NCBI GenBank assembly: GCA_019358945.1
Contig: JAHHIE010000006.1
Coordinates: 1-64,000 of the forward strand
DNA from: Stenomitos rutilans HA7619-LM2
GTDB lineage: Bacteria; Cyanobacteriota; Cyanobacteriia; Leptolyngbyales; Leptolyngbyaceae
Direction of reading: 5' to 3'
Length of the DNA: 64,000 nucleotides
The position numbers and the translations under genes are program-made. This document shows positions 44,611-53,500 of this stretch, piece by piece (positions within the stretch are counted from its first letter, which is position 1; every line of letters starts with the position of its first letter). The notes under the pieces were generated by a model. That model did not search any database. It was not told where the DNA came from and saw only the letters and a program-made list of their open reading frames with translations.

Positions 44611-46344
44611 CTAAGCTACGGTACTTGTAGCTACGGTCAAGCCCTGGACTGTAGCATCGGCTGTGAGCAAACTCGTTATTTGAGTGGGCGTCAGTTTAGG
44701 GTTCGCGTTGAGAACTAGAGCGGCAACGCCAGAAACATGAGGTGCGGCCATTGATGTCCCGCTGTAACTCTGGTAAGTGTTGTTGGGTGTGGTGGAAACG
44801 ACATTCACGCCCGGAGCAACGACGTAGTGAAGTGGAATGGCTCCTGCGCGATCGGAGAAGGTCGCGACCTGTTGATTGATATCGGTTGCGCCGACAGCAA
44901 GACCCCATTGGGTTGCTAAATTCGCGGGCGAGACGGGTTGATTGCCTCCATCGTTGCCGGATGCCATGACAACCAGAGCGCCTTTTTGACTGGCGTACTG
45001 CACAGCATCGGCGATCGCGGTTGAGGCACTGCCTCCCAAACTGAGATTAATCACGTTGGCTCCATTCTCTGCAGCATAGCGGATACCAGCCGCAATATTG
45101 AGATCGCTACCGCCATCGGAGCCAATCACTCGAACAGGCATAATCTTTGCGTTGTAGGCAACACCCGTTACGCCAATATCATTTCGCGCTGCGGCGATCG
45201 TGCCAGCAACATGTGTTCCATGCCCAGTGAGGTCGAGGGGAGTATTGTCTCGATCCACAAAATCCCAACCATTGATGTCATCCACAAAGCCATTCTTGTC
45301 GTCATCAATGCCATTGCCAGAAATTTCTTTGGCATTCGTCCAAATATTGTCCTTCAGGTCAGGATGAGTAATATCAACGCCTGTATCTACCACTGCCACA
45401 ACAATACCTTGCCCTGTGTAACCCTGCGCCCAAGCAGTCGGTGCGTTCACCTGGTTAAGCTCCCAGGCATTACTGCCTGTACTCAAAACGTGTGTTAGCG
45501 GACTCAGCCCAATCGCGTCCGTAACGGCGCTACCTGCGTTCACTAAACCATAGCCATAGGTCTTGTCATAGCCTAGAGGCTGGGGAATCGGCGAAGAGGC
45601 AGCGCTCAGGGTGTAACTCGTGTCACCGCTATATTGATAAACATGGATAAAGTAAGTGCCAGCCGTGAGATCCGTGTCGATCGACTCTGCTTGCGTACCG
45701 GGTTGAGATGATCCGGCGATCGCTTCACCAAGATCAACGACACCATTATTATTGGTGTCCTGAAGCAGTTGTAGGTCTGCATCTGCTGTCAGATTGCTTA
45801 AAGATAGATTGAGATGACTGGTTGTGCTGAGGGTAAAGCGATAGTAAGCATCGGTAGCAGCCGTTTTTACAGCGCCAATCACTGTCTGAGTAGTATTTTC
45901 CACATTCAGGCTAACCGCCGTTGCTAGTGTGTGTCCTGTTGCCGTTGCTGCCGCCGATGGTAGAAGGCTCAGGACGCTGCTAGAGCCACTGGTGGGCTCA
46001 TTCACCTGTACCGAGTATGTACCTGGCGTCAGCGGTCGTTGCTCGATCGCTGTCATCACAGCATGAATCCAACCTGATTTGCCTGTTGCCTCTAACGTAG
46101 GCGAGCTATGACTAAAAGCTTGTTGACTGGCTACATCGTTGAACGTACCCAGTGCTGCCTTCGTACTGACAGTTGGCGACTGAGGAGTGTAAGAGGCATG
46201 CGGCTTGTGATAGCTCAAAACACTATCGTTAATTTTGCTCTGGAGATAGCGATCGATCGTCGTAGAAATAGTGCCTGCAACAAGGCTTGATCCAGGTACT
46301 ATTGCGTTGGCTAAAGTTTGTTTGGTAGAAGCGTCAGACAACAT
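44611..46344 (-). CDS. Subtilisin-family (S8) serine protease with PPC-like domain
   Basis: A 577-residue protein. The catalytic triad is D320 (VAVVDTGVD), H375 (TGHGTHVAGT) and S531 (GTSMAAPHVSG), with the oxyanion Asn N464 (ASGND). Residues about 130-250 resemble a bacterial pre-peptidase (PPC) beta domain (YYRFTLSTTSHLNLSL, TAGTYFIHVYQYSGDTSYTL), placed before the protease. There is also a Ca-binding-like NNNGVVDLGEA. No N-terminal signal peptide is visible, so export may use another route, such as type I secretion. It is bracketed by palindromic elements B and C. Start ATG 46344. Confidence 0.92.
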   Translation of the reverse strand: MLSDASTKQTLANAIVPGSSLVAGTISTTIDRYLQSKINDSVLSYHKPHASYTPQSPTVSTKAALGTFNDVASQQAFSHSSPTLEATGKSGWIHAVMTAIEQRPLTPGTYSVQVNEPTSGSSSVLSLLPSAAATATGHTLATAVSLNVENTTQTVIGAVKTAATDAYYRFTLSTTSHLNLSLSNLTADADLQLLQDTNNNGVVDLGEAIAGSSQPGTQAESIDTDLTAGTYFIHVYQYSGDTSYTLSAASSPIPQPLGYDKTYGYGLVNAGSAVTDAIGLSPLTHVLSTGSNAWELNQVNAPTAWAQGYTGQGIVVAVVDTGVDITHPDLKDNIWTNAKEISGNGIDDDKNGFVDDINGWDFVDRDNTPLDLTGHGTHVAGTIAAARNDIGVTGVAYNAKIMPVRVIGSDGGSDLNIAAGIRYAAENGANVINLSLGGSASTAIADAVQYASQKGALVVMASGNDGGNQPVSPANLATQWGLAVGATDINQQVATFSDRAGAIPLHYVVAPGVNVVSTTPNNTYQSYSGTSMAAPHVSGVAALVLNANPKLTPTQITSLLTADATVQGLTVATSTVA

Positions 46345-46443
46345 AACTCAAATGGTAATCTTTAAAACTCTGGATGACACAGTAAACATGAAGTGGTAAG
46401 TGTCTAACAACAGGAAAAACTAATCAACAACTAAATAATTAAT

Positions 46444-46546
46444 GGGACTTACGCGCTTAGAACTTGAAAGCTCGTTCGCGAAACGTTCATCTAGCACTCT
46501 CTTCGTCCCCTGCAAAAAGGGGTTAAAGAGCTTAGCTGAGTAAGTC
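46444..46546. mobile_element. Decayed GGACTTACGC-ended element, copy C
   Basis: The left end GGGACTTACGC matches the family; the right end CTGAGTAAGTC has diverged. The interior (a CCCCTGCAAAAAGGGG palindrome) differs from copy A. It lies 100 bases upstream of the protease start codon, opposite to copy B. Confidence 0.55.
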
Positions 46547-46635
46547 ATGAATAACTGGCGATCACTGAAAGTTTCACTAAAAATTTGGTCTTGCTCTATC
46601 TACCTGAAGAGTTAGATTCAAAGGGTTTGTTTTCT

Positions 46636-47397
46636 CTAAAGAACCAGGTTTGATACTTGCAGCCCCTTAACCAACAACATGGCAACGATCGCCCCAATTA
46701 GCGTATTTAGAATATTGACGACTTCGTTGGTTAACCAGGCAAAGCGGTGTTGCAATGTTGCCCCAATCACACTCTCCAGGTTTGTGCCAACGAAGGCTGC
46801 CACCACGCAAACGGCAACTTGCCAGAGGGGAATCAGTCCCACGCCCCAGCCGACTAGCGCGATCGCCACCGATGCCACAATTCCTGCCAGCGTCCCTTCC
46901 AAACTTACTGCTCCCTCGGTGCCACGCGGTACAGGCTTGAGCGTGGTGATCAAAAACGTCCGCTTGCCATACGCTTTACCAATTTCACTAGAGCAGGTGT
47001 CTGCCAATTTGGTACTAAAACTTGCTACATAGCCTAACAGCAACAGCGCTACTAACCACCTAACTTCAGCAGCAGGAAAAAATAAAGAGAACAGGAAACT
47101 GCCGATCGCGCACAAGGCTCCTGTTAACGCTGATCCCCACACGTTCTCTGGACCGCGCGCACCCGATCGCTTCTCCGCAATGCCCGCTGCCTCTTTTTGT
47201 GCCATGCCAACCCGCGTTATCGCCGATCCCACCACGAAGTAGAATGCTACGACCGCGTACCCCCGCAAGCCTAAGGAAACCCATATCAGTACGCCTAAAA
47301 TCCAGGCGTGGATAATGCCAGCCGGGGTCAAGAGTTTTTTGGGCAGGAACCAGACGATCGCCAGCAGAACCGTATTCAGGACAACTGCAAAAATCAC
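46636..47397 (-). CDS. DUF92 integral membrane protein, VTE6-like phytyl-phosphate kinase
   Basis: A 253-residue membrane protein with about 6-7 helices. Diagnostic DUF92 segments: GARGPENVWGSALTGALCA, FSTKLADTCSSEIGKAYGK and VPRGTEGAVSLEGTLAG, plus NLESVIGATLQ near the C terminus. Plant VTE6 and its Synechocystis counterpart of this family phosphorylate phytyl phosphate to phytyl diphosphate, recycling phytol from chlorophyll for tocopherol and phylloquinone synthesis. I assign that role by family. No adjacent pathway gene is seen. ATG at 47397. Confidence 0.88.
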   Translation of the reverse strand: MIFAVVLNTVLLAIVWFLPKKLLTPAGIIHAWILGVLIWVSLGLRGYAVVAFYFVVGSAITRVGMAQKEAAGIAEKRSGARGPENVWGSALTGALCAIGSFLFSLFFPAAEVRWLVALLLLGYVASFSTKLADTCSSEIGKAYGKRTFLITTLKPVPRGTEGAVSLEGTLAGIVASVAIALVGWGVGLIPLWQVAVCVVAAFVGTNLESVIGATLQHRFAWLTNEVVNILNTLIGAIVAMLLVKGLQVSNLVL

Positions 47398-47704
47398 AAA
47401 AGTTAGGAAGGTAAAAGAAAAGGATATTCCATAAAGGATAGAAGATAAAGGCAGAGGAATCGTCAGCGATCGCCGTCAAGAGAAACCAGATAAAGATTGC
47501 AGCACATCATGATGGAAGAATGCTAAAACCGTTCTAGGGCGCGTCATCAGTTCAGCTCGAAAGCTTGTGGTATCAGTATTGTCGCGCCCGTCCCAACAAA
47601 CAAGCTAGGGGCTGGACCCCTGCTGCAAGTGGTGTGTAGTCGTAATTGATGACAGCCCCTAGTTAAAACGTTGGAACCTTCACTCAGTCATAATCCGTGT
47701 CAGT
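47398..47704. other. Intergenic region, 307 bp
   Basis: It separates divergent genes and contains the 58-bp palindromic element at 47605-47662. No other structure was recognised. Confidence 0.5.
47605..47662. repeat. 58-bp palindromic element with CTAGGGGCTG ends
   Basis: Exact 10-bp terminal inverted repeats, CTAGGGGCTG at 47605-47614 and CAGCCCCTAG at 47653-47662. The tips CTAG resemble those of the element at 17621-17718, but the rest differs. It may be a small MITE or an RNA hairpin. Confidence 0.6.
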
Positions 47705-48016
47705 ATGAATACCTTCAAGAAAACGGTCGGCTATCTGGGTCTCGTCTTAAGCGTGAGCGTCTGTGTGGGAACGCTTGGGATGCTTTTCTTGGCACCAAGC
47801 CCACCCAAAGAAGCTGTTCGGTTTGAGGGGTTTGCTGCTGACAATACAAGCATGGTGATGCGAAACGGCTCTCTAGAATTAACTGAAGGCGGATCGCTGT
47901 CAACGAACCAACCGCTTGTCTGGCAGCTTCGCAACATGGTTTTAGGAACTTATTTCGTCTTCACACTGCTTGCTTCCGTCCTCCTGCTACGCCAATCAAC
48001 GTCTTCACTCAAGTAG
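47705..48016 (+). CDS. Small membrane protein of unknown function
   Basis: A 103-residue protein with an N-terminal membrane helix (about residues 9-28, GYLGLVLSVSVCVGTLGMLFL), a 50-residue central part outside (FEGFAADNTSMVMRNGSLELTEG) and a second helix (about 78-97). Two helices with a soluble middle suggest both termini on the same side. No family is recognised. A VOC-family gene follows 33 bases downstream, so they may be cotranscribed. Start ATG 47705. Confidence 0.65.
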   Translation: MNTFKKTVGYLGLVLSVSVCVGTLGMLFLAPSPPKEAVRFEGFAADNTSMVMRNGSLELTEGGSLSTNQPLVWQLRNMVLGTYFVFTLLASVLLLRQSTSSLK

Positions 48017-48049
48017 GAATACGAAAACGTTTCATCCCCCATCTTCTTC

Positions 48050-48484
48050 ATGCCTCCCCTCTTTCACCTTTCCTTCCCGGTCAGCAATATTCCTCAGACA
48101 AAAACCTTCTACGCTGGTGGTTTGGGCTGTGGCGTTGGGCGCGAAAATTCAGAGTCCGTCATTCTCGATCTGTACGGGCATCAACTCGTTGCCCATGTGG
48201 TACATGAGCCGCTGACACCCCAAAAAGGCATCTACCCCAGACACTTTGGGCTAATTTTTACCGCAGAAGCCGAGTGGGAAGCGTTGTTAGAGCGATCGCG
48301 CCAGCACAACCTGACCTTCTACCAGCAAGCAAAACATCGGTTTCCGGGCTTACCGCTAGAGCATCGCACATTCTTTCTGCAAGACCCGTTTTACAACCTG
48401 ATGGAGTTTAAGTTTTACCGCCATCCGGAAGCGATTTTTGGGAGCCGTGACTTTACTCAAATTGGGGATGCTGTAGGCGTTTAA
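48050..48484 (+). CDS. VOC superfamily (glyoxalase/dioxygenase-like) protein
   Basis: A 144-residue protein with paired beta-alpha-beta-beta-beta modules. FHLSFPVSNIPQTKTFYAGGLG opens the first module, FGLIFTAEAEWEALLERS the second, and FLQDPFYNLMEFKFYR holds the terminal metal ligand Glu. The first His (FHLSF) is a likely metal ligand. Cyanobacterial homologues are small VOC proteins of unassigned substrate. It is convergent with the barstar-like gene, only 8 bases from its end. Confidence 0.85.
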   Translation: MPPLFHLSFPVSNIPQTKTFYAGGLGCGVGRENSESVILDLYGHQLVAHVVHEPLTPQKGIYPRHFGLIFTAEAEWEALLERSRQHNLTFYQQAKHRFPGLPLEHRTFFLQDPFYNLMEFKFYRHPEAIFGSRDFTQIGDAVGV

Positions 48485-48492
48485 AGCTTTTC

Positions 48493-48930
48493 TCAAAGCG
48501 ATTCTAGCCCAACCAAATTGGTGTTGCTGCCTTTGAAGAAGACAGAGAACGCACGATCGTTCGTAAGCCAGTAATCCACAGTCGATCTCAAAATATCCAG
48601 TGCCACTAACCATTCAGATGAGTCGGCTTGGGCGAAGCGATCGGGCTGGTCGTACAGCAAAACAAGGCGATCGCCCTCCAGCCAGTCGAGGTCTGTGAGG
48701 CAATCTTCCAGGGCATCCCAGTTTTGCCCAAAGTAGTCTGGAAAGGACAGAGCGGTTGCGATCGCGTGCAGAAATTCTGCTTTATTGCTGATCCCTGCAC
48801 CATTTAGAGAGAACAGGCGAGCACCATGCTTCTGGCTCAAGGTGACGAGTTCATCTGTACTGATGGGCGTTTCCAGCGTGTAAAGTCCAGGGCTGGACGT
48901 ACCCTTGAGGACTGCAATCAAGTTATCCAT
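48493..48930 (-). CDS. Barstar-family RNase inhibitor
   Basis: A 145-residue barstar-fold protein. The loop-helix segment FPDYFGQNWDALEDCLTDLD aligns with barstar residues 27-45, whose Tyr29, Asp35 and Asp39 block the barnase active site; equivalent Y, D and D are present. LFSLNGAGISNKAEFLHAIA is the N-terminal helix-strand part. It is longer than Bacillus barstar (about 90 residues) with a C-terminal extension. It is encoded two bases downstream of the RNase gene on the same strand, the expected toxin-inhibitor pairing. Confidence 0.9.
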   Translation of the reverse strand: MDNLIAVLKGTSSPGLYTLETPISTDELVTLSQKHGARLFSLNGAGISNKAEFLHAIATALSFPDYFGQNWDALEDCLTDLDWLEGDRLVLLYDQPDRFAQADSSEWLVALDILRSTVDYWLTNDRAFSVFFKGSNTNLVGLESL

Positions 48931-48932
48931 CG

Positions 48933-49379
48933 TTACTGCACCCTCACAAACGTGGCGTAGTGGTCGCCAGTATAGTAGATTTCGCCTCCCTGCCCGGTGA
49001 CAATTCGCCGCGCTCCTCGATGCCTGACTCCTGGCGTTTTCACGGTGTATTCCTGGTAATAGCCTGTCGCTGCCTGCGGTAGCCGTCGCTCTCGATTGCG
49101 AAACACCGTTCCGTCTTTGGGGTAGGGATACGGACCACCCCGCCTGATCAGGTTGATGGTTGATCGCGCTTCGGGTGGCAACCGATTGATAGACACAACC
49201 GGGATTGACGGAGCATTACGCGCGACGATCGTCGTCTGAGTTTGCGCCATCTGCCCTTGATGTGGTTCTGGTTGTGCCTTGACCTGCCAAACCGTTGTCA
49301 ATCCAATCAAGGCAAGCATTGCCGCAAAAAAACCGACGTAGCGAAGCATCCGTCTGCTAAAGCGCTGATTCACTGACAT
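48933..49379 (-). CDS. Secreted guanyl-specific ribonuclease, barnase-like
   Basis: A 148-residue microbial RNase (barnase/RNase Sa/N1 family). An N-terminal signal or anchor helix (about 12-32) ends near VKA-QP. The catalytic set is visible: E110 in GYYQEYTVKTPG, Arg pair R124-R125 in GARRIV, and H140 in YTGDHYATF, matching barnase E73, R83/R87 and H102. LPPEARSTINLIRRGGPYPY is the typical entry to the fold. It would cleave RNA 3' of G outside the cell or in the periplasm, with the downstream barstar-like protein guarding the cytoplasm. ATG 49379. Confidence 0.9.
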   Translation of the reverse strand: MSVNQRFSRRMLRYVGFFAAMLALIGLTTVWQVKAQPEPHQGQMAQTQTTIVARNAPSIPVVSINRLPPEARSTINLIRRGGPYPYPKDGTVFRNRERRLPQAATGYYQEYTVKTPGVRHRGARRIVTGQGGEIYYTGDHYATFVRVQ

Positions 49380-49759
49380 GGCGCACTCAACATCGCAAAG
49401 AGAAACTGACTGTTGCTAAAATAACCGTGCAAAAGAGCGATCGCCCCATTCCGTAACGTGGCTTCATGTCTCTATGCCAACCCTCGCGCTGACACAATCG
49501 CCCAATGTTCTGGGAGAATTGGAGAGGAGCGGCAGTCATCCCAACACAATCGACGAGGGCTTACGCAGAAGAAATTCCCCAAACCGCTTTTAAGGGAGCC
49601 TTCGGCATTCTCCCCTTTTTAAGGAGGGTGAGGGGGGATCTAAGTTTAGACCTCAAGTGCGTAAGCCCTAGCTACCCGACTCCGCTTATCACTTTCATCG
49701 CTGAAGGCTGACCGCTGAACGCTGACAGCTAATCGCCCTTTTTACTGGAAACATCGAGC
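49380..49759. other. Intergenic region with palindromic element and repeat tract
   Basis: It separates the divergent RNase and ilvD genes. It carries copy D of the palindromic family (49556-49669) and a GCTGACCGCTGAACGCTGACAGC repeat (about 49702-49735) immediately before ilvD. The promoter of ilvD must lie close to or inside these. Confidence 0.6.
49556..49669. mobile_element. Palindromic GGACTTACGC-type element, copy D
   Basis: Perfect 11-bp ends AGGGCTTACGC / GCGTAAGCCCT (one transition from copy A, compensated at the other end) enclose 114 bp. The interior is GGGGAGGGTGAGG-rich and unlike copies A and B. The paired change at both ends suggests the palindrome is maintained by selection. 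Confidence 0.8.
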
Positions 49760-51472
49760 ATGTCTGAACCCTCTTCGTCCGCATCATCCTTACCCCAAAA
49801 CTTGAGAAGTCGCACGGTGACTCAGGGAGTCCAGCGATCGCCCAACCGCGCCATGCTGAGAGCCGTGGGCTTTAAGGATGAGGATTTTACGAAGCCGATT
49901 ATTGGCATTGCCAGTGGGCACAGCACCATTACTCCCTGCAACATGGGCATTGAACCGTTAGCCAAACGGGCAGAAACAGGCATTCGCGGGGCGGGTGGGA
50001 TGCCCCAGACCTTTGGCACCATTACCGTCAGCGATGGGATCTCGATGGGCACTGAAGGCATGAAGTACTCGCTGGTGTCGCGGGAAGTCATTGCCGACGC
50101 GATCGAAACCGCGTGCAGTGCCCAGAGTATGGATGGCGTACTGGCGATCGGCGGCTGCGACAAGAATATGCCGGGTGCGATGCTGGCGATGGCGCGGATG
50201 AATATTCCTGCCATCTTTGTCTACGGTGGCACCATTAAGCCGGGTCACTTCAACGGCTGCGATCTCACCGTTGTGAGTTCCTTTGAAGCCGTTGGACAGT
50301 ACAGCGCAGGCAAAATCCCTGAAGTAGAACTGCTGGCTGTCGAGCGCAATGCCTGTCCGGGTGCAGGTTCCTGCGGTGGGATGTACACCGCCAACACCAT
50401 GTCGTCGGCATTTGAGGCGATGGGCATGAGCCTGATGTATTCCTCTACAATGGCAGCGGAAGATGCCGAAAAAGCGGATAGTGCCGAGAAGTCTGCCATT
50501 GTGCTGCTGGATGCCATTCGACACCAACGCCTACCGCGTCAGATCATTACGCGCCAATCCATCGAGAATGCACTCGCGGTCATCATGGCGATCGGCGGCT
50601 CCACGAATGCGGTGCTACACTTCTTGGCGATCGCTCATGAAGCCAACGTCCCCCTCACTCTTGACGACTTTGAAGCCATTCGGGGTCGAGTACCCGTTCT
50701 TTGTGATCTCAAACCGTCTGGTCGCTATGTGGCAACTGATCTCCACAAAGCAGGTGGCATTCCCCAGGTTATGAAAATGCTGCTGACACACGGGTTGCTG
50801 CATGATGATTGCGTCACCATTACTGGACAAACCATTGCCGAGTTGCTGAAGGATATTCCCGATGAGCCTCGCCCTGATCAGGATGTGATTCGTCCGTGGG
50901 ACAAGCCACTCTATGCACAAGGCCATCTGGCAATCTTGCGGGGCAACCTGGCTAGTGAAGGAGCTGTCGCCAAAATCACCGGAGTCAAAAATCCTCAAAT
51001 TACAGGTTCCGCTCGCGTTTTTGAATCTGAAGAAGCTTGTCTCGAAGCAGTTCTGGCAGGCAAAATCAGTGCAGGCGATGTTGTCGTCGTTCGTTATGAG
51101 GGTCCCAAAGGTGGACCCGGTATGCGCGAAATGCTGGCACCCACATCTGCCATCATCGGCGCAGGCTTGGGTGATTCAGTCGGGCTGATCACTGACGGAC
51201 GCTTTTCTGGTGGCACCTACGGGATGGTCGTGGGTCATGTGGCACCCGAAGCCTACGTCGGTGGCACGATCGCCCTGGTACAGGAAGGCGACTCCATCAC
51301 GATTGATGCCCATGCCCGTCTGCTCCAATTGAATGTTGCCGATGCCGAGATCGATCGTCGTCGTGCTCAGTGGCAGCCGCCCAAACCCCGCTACACAACA
51401 GGAGTGTTGGCAAAATACGCCAAGCTTGTCTCCTCCAGTAGCCTTGGTGCGGTCACAGATCTCAACCTGTAG
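49760..51472 (+). CDS. ilvD: Dihydroxyacid dehydratase
   Basis: IlvD dehydrates 2,3-dihydroxy acids in valine, isoleucine and leucine synthesis using an Fe-S cluster. Cluster ligands are visible in [29 protein letters not shown] and [20 protein letters not shown]. Downstream [22 protein letters not shown] carries the conserved Ser that acts as base. At 570 residues it is a normal bacterial enzyme. ATG 49760. It is monocistronic, with a repeat element in its upstream region. Confidence 0.97.
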   Translation: MSEPSSSASSLPQNLRSRTVTQGVQRSPNRAMLRAVGFKDEDFTKPIIGIASGHSTITPCNMGIEPLAKRAETGIRGAGGMPQTFGTITVSDGISMGTEGMKYSLVSREVIADAIETACSAQSMDGVLAIGGCDKNMPGAMLAMARMNIPAIFVYGGTIKPGHFNGCDLTVVSSFEAVGQYSAGKIPEVELLAVERNACPGAGSCGGMYTANTMSSAFEAMGMSLMYSSTMAAEDAEKADSAEKSAIVLLDAIRHQRLPRQIITRQSIENALAVIMAIGGSTNAVLHFLAIAHEANVPLTLDDFEAIRGRVPVLCDLKPSGRYVATDLHKAGGIPQVMKMLLTHGLLHDDCVTITGQTIAELLKDIPDEPRPDQDVIRPWDKPLYAQGHLAILRGNLASEGAVAKITGVKNPQITGSARVFESEEACLEAVLAGKISAGDVVVVRYEGPKGGPGMREMLAPTSAIIGAGLGDSVGLITDGRFSGGTYGMVVGHVAPEAYVGGTIALVQEGDSITIDAHARLLQLNVADAEIDRRRAQWQPPKPRYTTGVLAKYAKLVSSSSLGAVTDLNL

Positions 51473-51720
51473 CGGCTGACGGCGGGTAAAGTTCCTTTTG
51501 TAGGCATGCTACCCATAACGTCCCTACGAAAAGGTCAACCATCTACATGGCTAGCAGCGATCTCGTCGGCCATGCCGCTCCCTCCTGCATGCGAAGACGG
51601 TCTCTCCTCTTGCACGATCGCGACCGTATTTAGGACTGAGCCTTAGAATCATCTCCTTCTAGGGTCAGCCCAGCATCTGTGTCAAAATGAAGTCACCCAA
51701 CATGAGAGAACTGAAGATTC

Positions 51721-53313
51721 GTGATTGAGGTAGAAGTCCACCAACAACTCCGAGCTTTTCTGAGAGAGCAAGGAAAGCCCTATTGGTCGCATCATCTAAC
51801 AATGGCGCGGTTGGTGGCGCGTGCTTTACGCCTGGGTCGCAGTGCACTGATGCAAACAGATGCGCTTTCGCGCTACCACGGACGCTACAGGCTGAGTTAC
51901 TTGGTTCCAGTACTCATGTGGCAAGGCCCTGTTGTCCTGGTAGCGACTGAAGCAGTGCAGCAGCGGTTGCTCATGGTTGAAATTCCGCAACTGCGTACTT
52001 GCATTCAAACATCAAAAGCCATTCGTACTGGCGATCGTATTCCCAGTGCAGACTTTCAAGGGCTGTTATTAACCACACCAGAAGCCTGGTTGAGCGATCG
52101 GCTCTATCAGCAAAGGCGCTTTCCAGAGGGGCTGCCAACGATTTTTGATGGTGTGGATGACTTGGAAGCCTGGGCGTTTGATCAGTTGACCACGCATATT
52201 CAGCCAGCAGACTGGGATGAGTTGATGCTTGCCTGTCCCAGTCATACGGAAGCCATTCGAGATGCCCGTGTTCAGCTTACAAGCTCCATCTTTCAACGCC
52301 CAGCTAATCCCTACGAATGCTGCTTGCTGGAACTCTTTGAGCAAAAGGTGCTGGCAGCGCTCTTCCAAGATTTACACGCTCAAGAATCACAGTCTCAAGA
52401 CCCACAATCTCAAGACTCACACCGCTCTGCGCCTGAAGCAGAGGCTCAAGCTTTACCAACTGTCTGGGAAAGGTTTGGGCGAGCCTTACAGCTTGATCAT
52501 CAGCTTCTTTGGGCAGATATTTCGCGTCGTCAGGGGCAATTCACCCTTCACTGTGGCCCCGTTTCCGTTTCAACCGAGTTAGCATCCCTCTGGTCGCAGC
52601 AATCGGTCATCCTGATTGGGGGTGCGCTCGATGTCGATGCGGAAGCGACTGTCTACCGTCAACGGTTGGGACTGGATGATCTGACGTGCTTGAAGTTTAC
52701 GCCCGATCGCCAGGATGAACTCATCCAGCTTTATTTACCTGAGCGGATGCCAATGCCCAATACGCCAGAGTTTCAGTGGGCGCTCATTCGAGAAATGCAC
52801 TCGTTACTCAGGGTTAGCTCAGGCATGAACGGGCTGACCGTTCTGTTAGTGGATGATGTGCCGCTCAAAGCACAAGTTGGCTCTGCCTTGGCATCAGAGT
52901 TTGGTTCGAGAGTGCAGGTTGAGCGTACCTGTTTAGATGACAACGGAGTACTGGTGGCTGGTTGGGAGTTCTGGCGGCAGCATCAAAGCGTTTTGCCTGC
53001 ACCTCACTTGCTGGCGATCGCCACACTCCCCATTCCCTCACTCGAAAACCCGTTGGTTGCTGGACGAGTCGCTTACTACAAAAAGCTGCGGCAAGATTGG
53101 TTTCGCCTGTATCTACTGCCAGAAGCGTTGTCAGAGCTACAGCGCGCGATCGCTCCTGTCCGCGACCATCAAGGGATTGTTGCCTTGCTCGATAGCCGGG
53201 TCGTTCACCGCAACTATGGACAGCAAGTCCTGAACGCCCTACATCCCGTCGCACGCCTCAACTATCTTGAACCCAACTTGTTTTCACAGTCAAACTATTC
53301 AATTTTAGATTAA
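51721..53313 (+). CDS. DinG/XPD-like superfamily 2 helicase homologue with degenerate ATPase motifs
   Basis: A 530-residue protein starting at GTG 51721. The C-terminal half resembles the HELICc2 domain of DinG/XPD helicases: LPIPSLENPLVAGRVAYYKKLRQDW, LQRAIAPVRDHQGIVALLDSRV (in place of motif VI QxxGRxxR). The Walker A region, where GTGTGKS is expected, reads QTDALSRYHGRYRLSYLVP, and the DEAH box position reads IFDGVDDLEAW. There is no Fe-S cysteine cluster. It is likely a non-catalytic homologue. A Ser-Gln-Asp repeat (SQSQDPQSQDSH) interrupts the middle (about 220-235). Function unknown. Confidence 0.72.
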   Translation: MIEVEVHQQLRAFLREQGKPYWSHHLTMARLVARALRLGRSALMQTDALSRYHGRYRLSYLVPVLMWQGPVVLVATEAVQQRLLMVEIPQLRTCIQTSKAIRTGDRIPSADFQGLLLTTPEAWLSDRLYQQRRFPEGLPTIFDGVDDLEAWAFDQLTTHIQPADWDELMLACPSHTEAIRDARVQLTSSIFQRPANPYECCLLELFEQKVLAALFQDLHAQESQSQDPQSQDSHRSAPEAEAQALPTVWERFGRALQLDHQLLWADISRRQGQFTLHCGPVSVSTELASLWSQQSVILIGGALDVDAEATVYRQRLGLDDLTCLKFTPDRQDELIQLYLPERMPMPNTPEFQWALIREMHSLLRVSSGMNGLTVLLVDDVPLKAQVGSALASEFGSRVQVERTCLDDNGVLVAGWEFWRQHQSVLPAPHLLAIATLPIPSLENPLVAGRVAYYKKLRQDWFRLYLLPEALSELQRAIAPVRDHQGIVALLDSRVVHRNYGQQVLNALHPVARLNYLEPNLFSQSNYSILD

Positions 53314-53500
53314 GGAGCACTACGCGCCTTATTGCTCAGTGGCAAGTGCCGCATGAATTTGCAAGGCATCAAGGAGAACAGCGATGCGGTTTGCTTCCCA
53401 GTAAGGTCAACTTATGTTCCGATTGCTTTAGAAAGATCAAGCAACAATGGGTTGTCTTTCCACTAAAATCAAGAAGTTGAGTGTCGTGTGTGTAACAGTT

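Noticed and set aside
49958-50527. 189-codon minus-strand frame over ilvD
   Set aside because: Antisense shadow; the plus strand encodes intact dihydroxyacid dehydratase.
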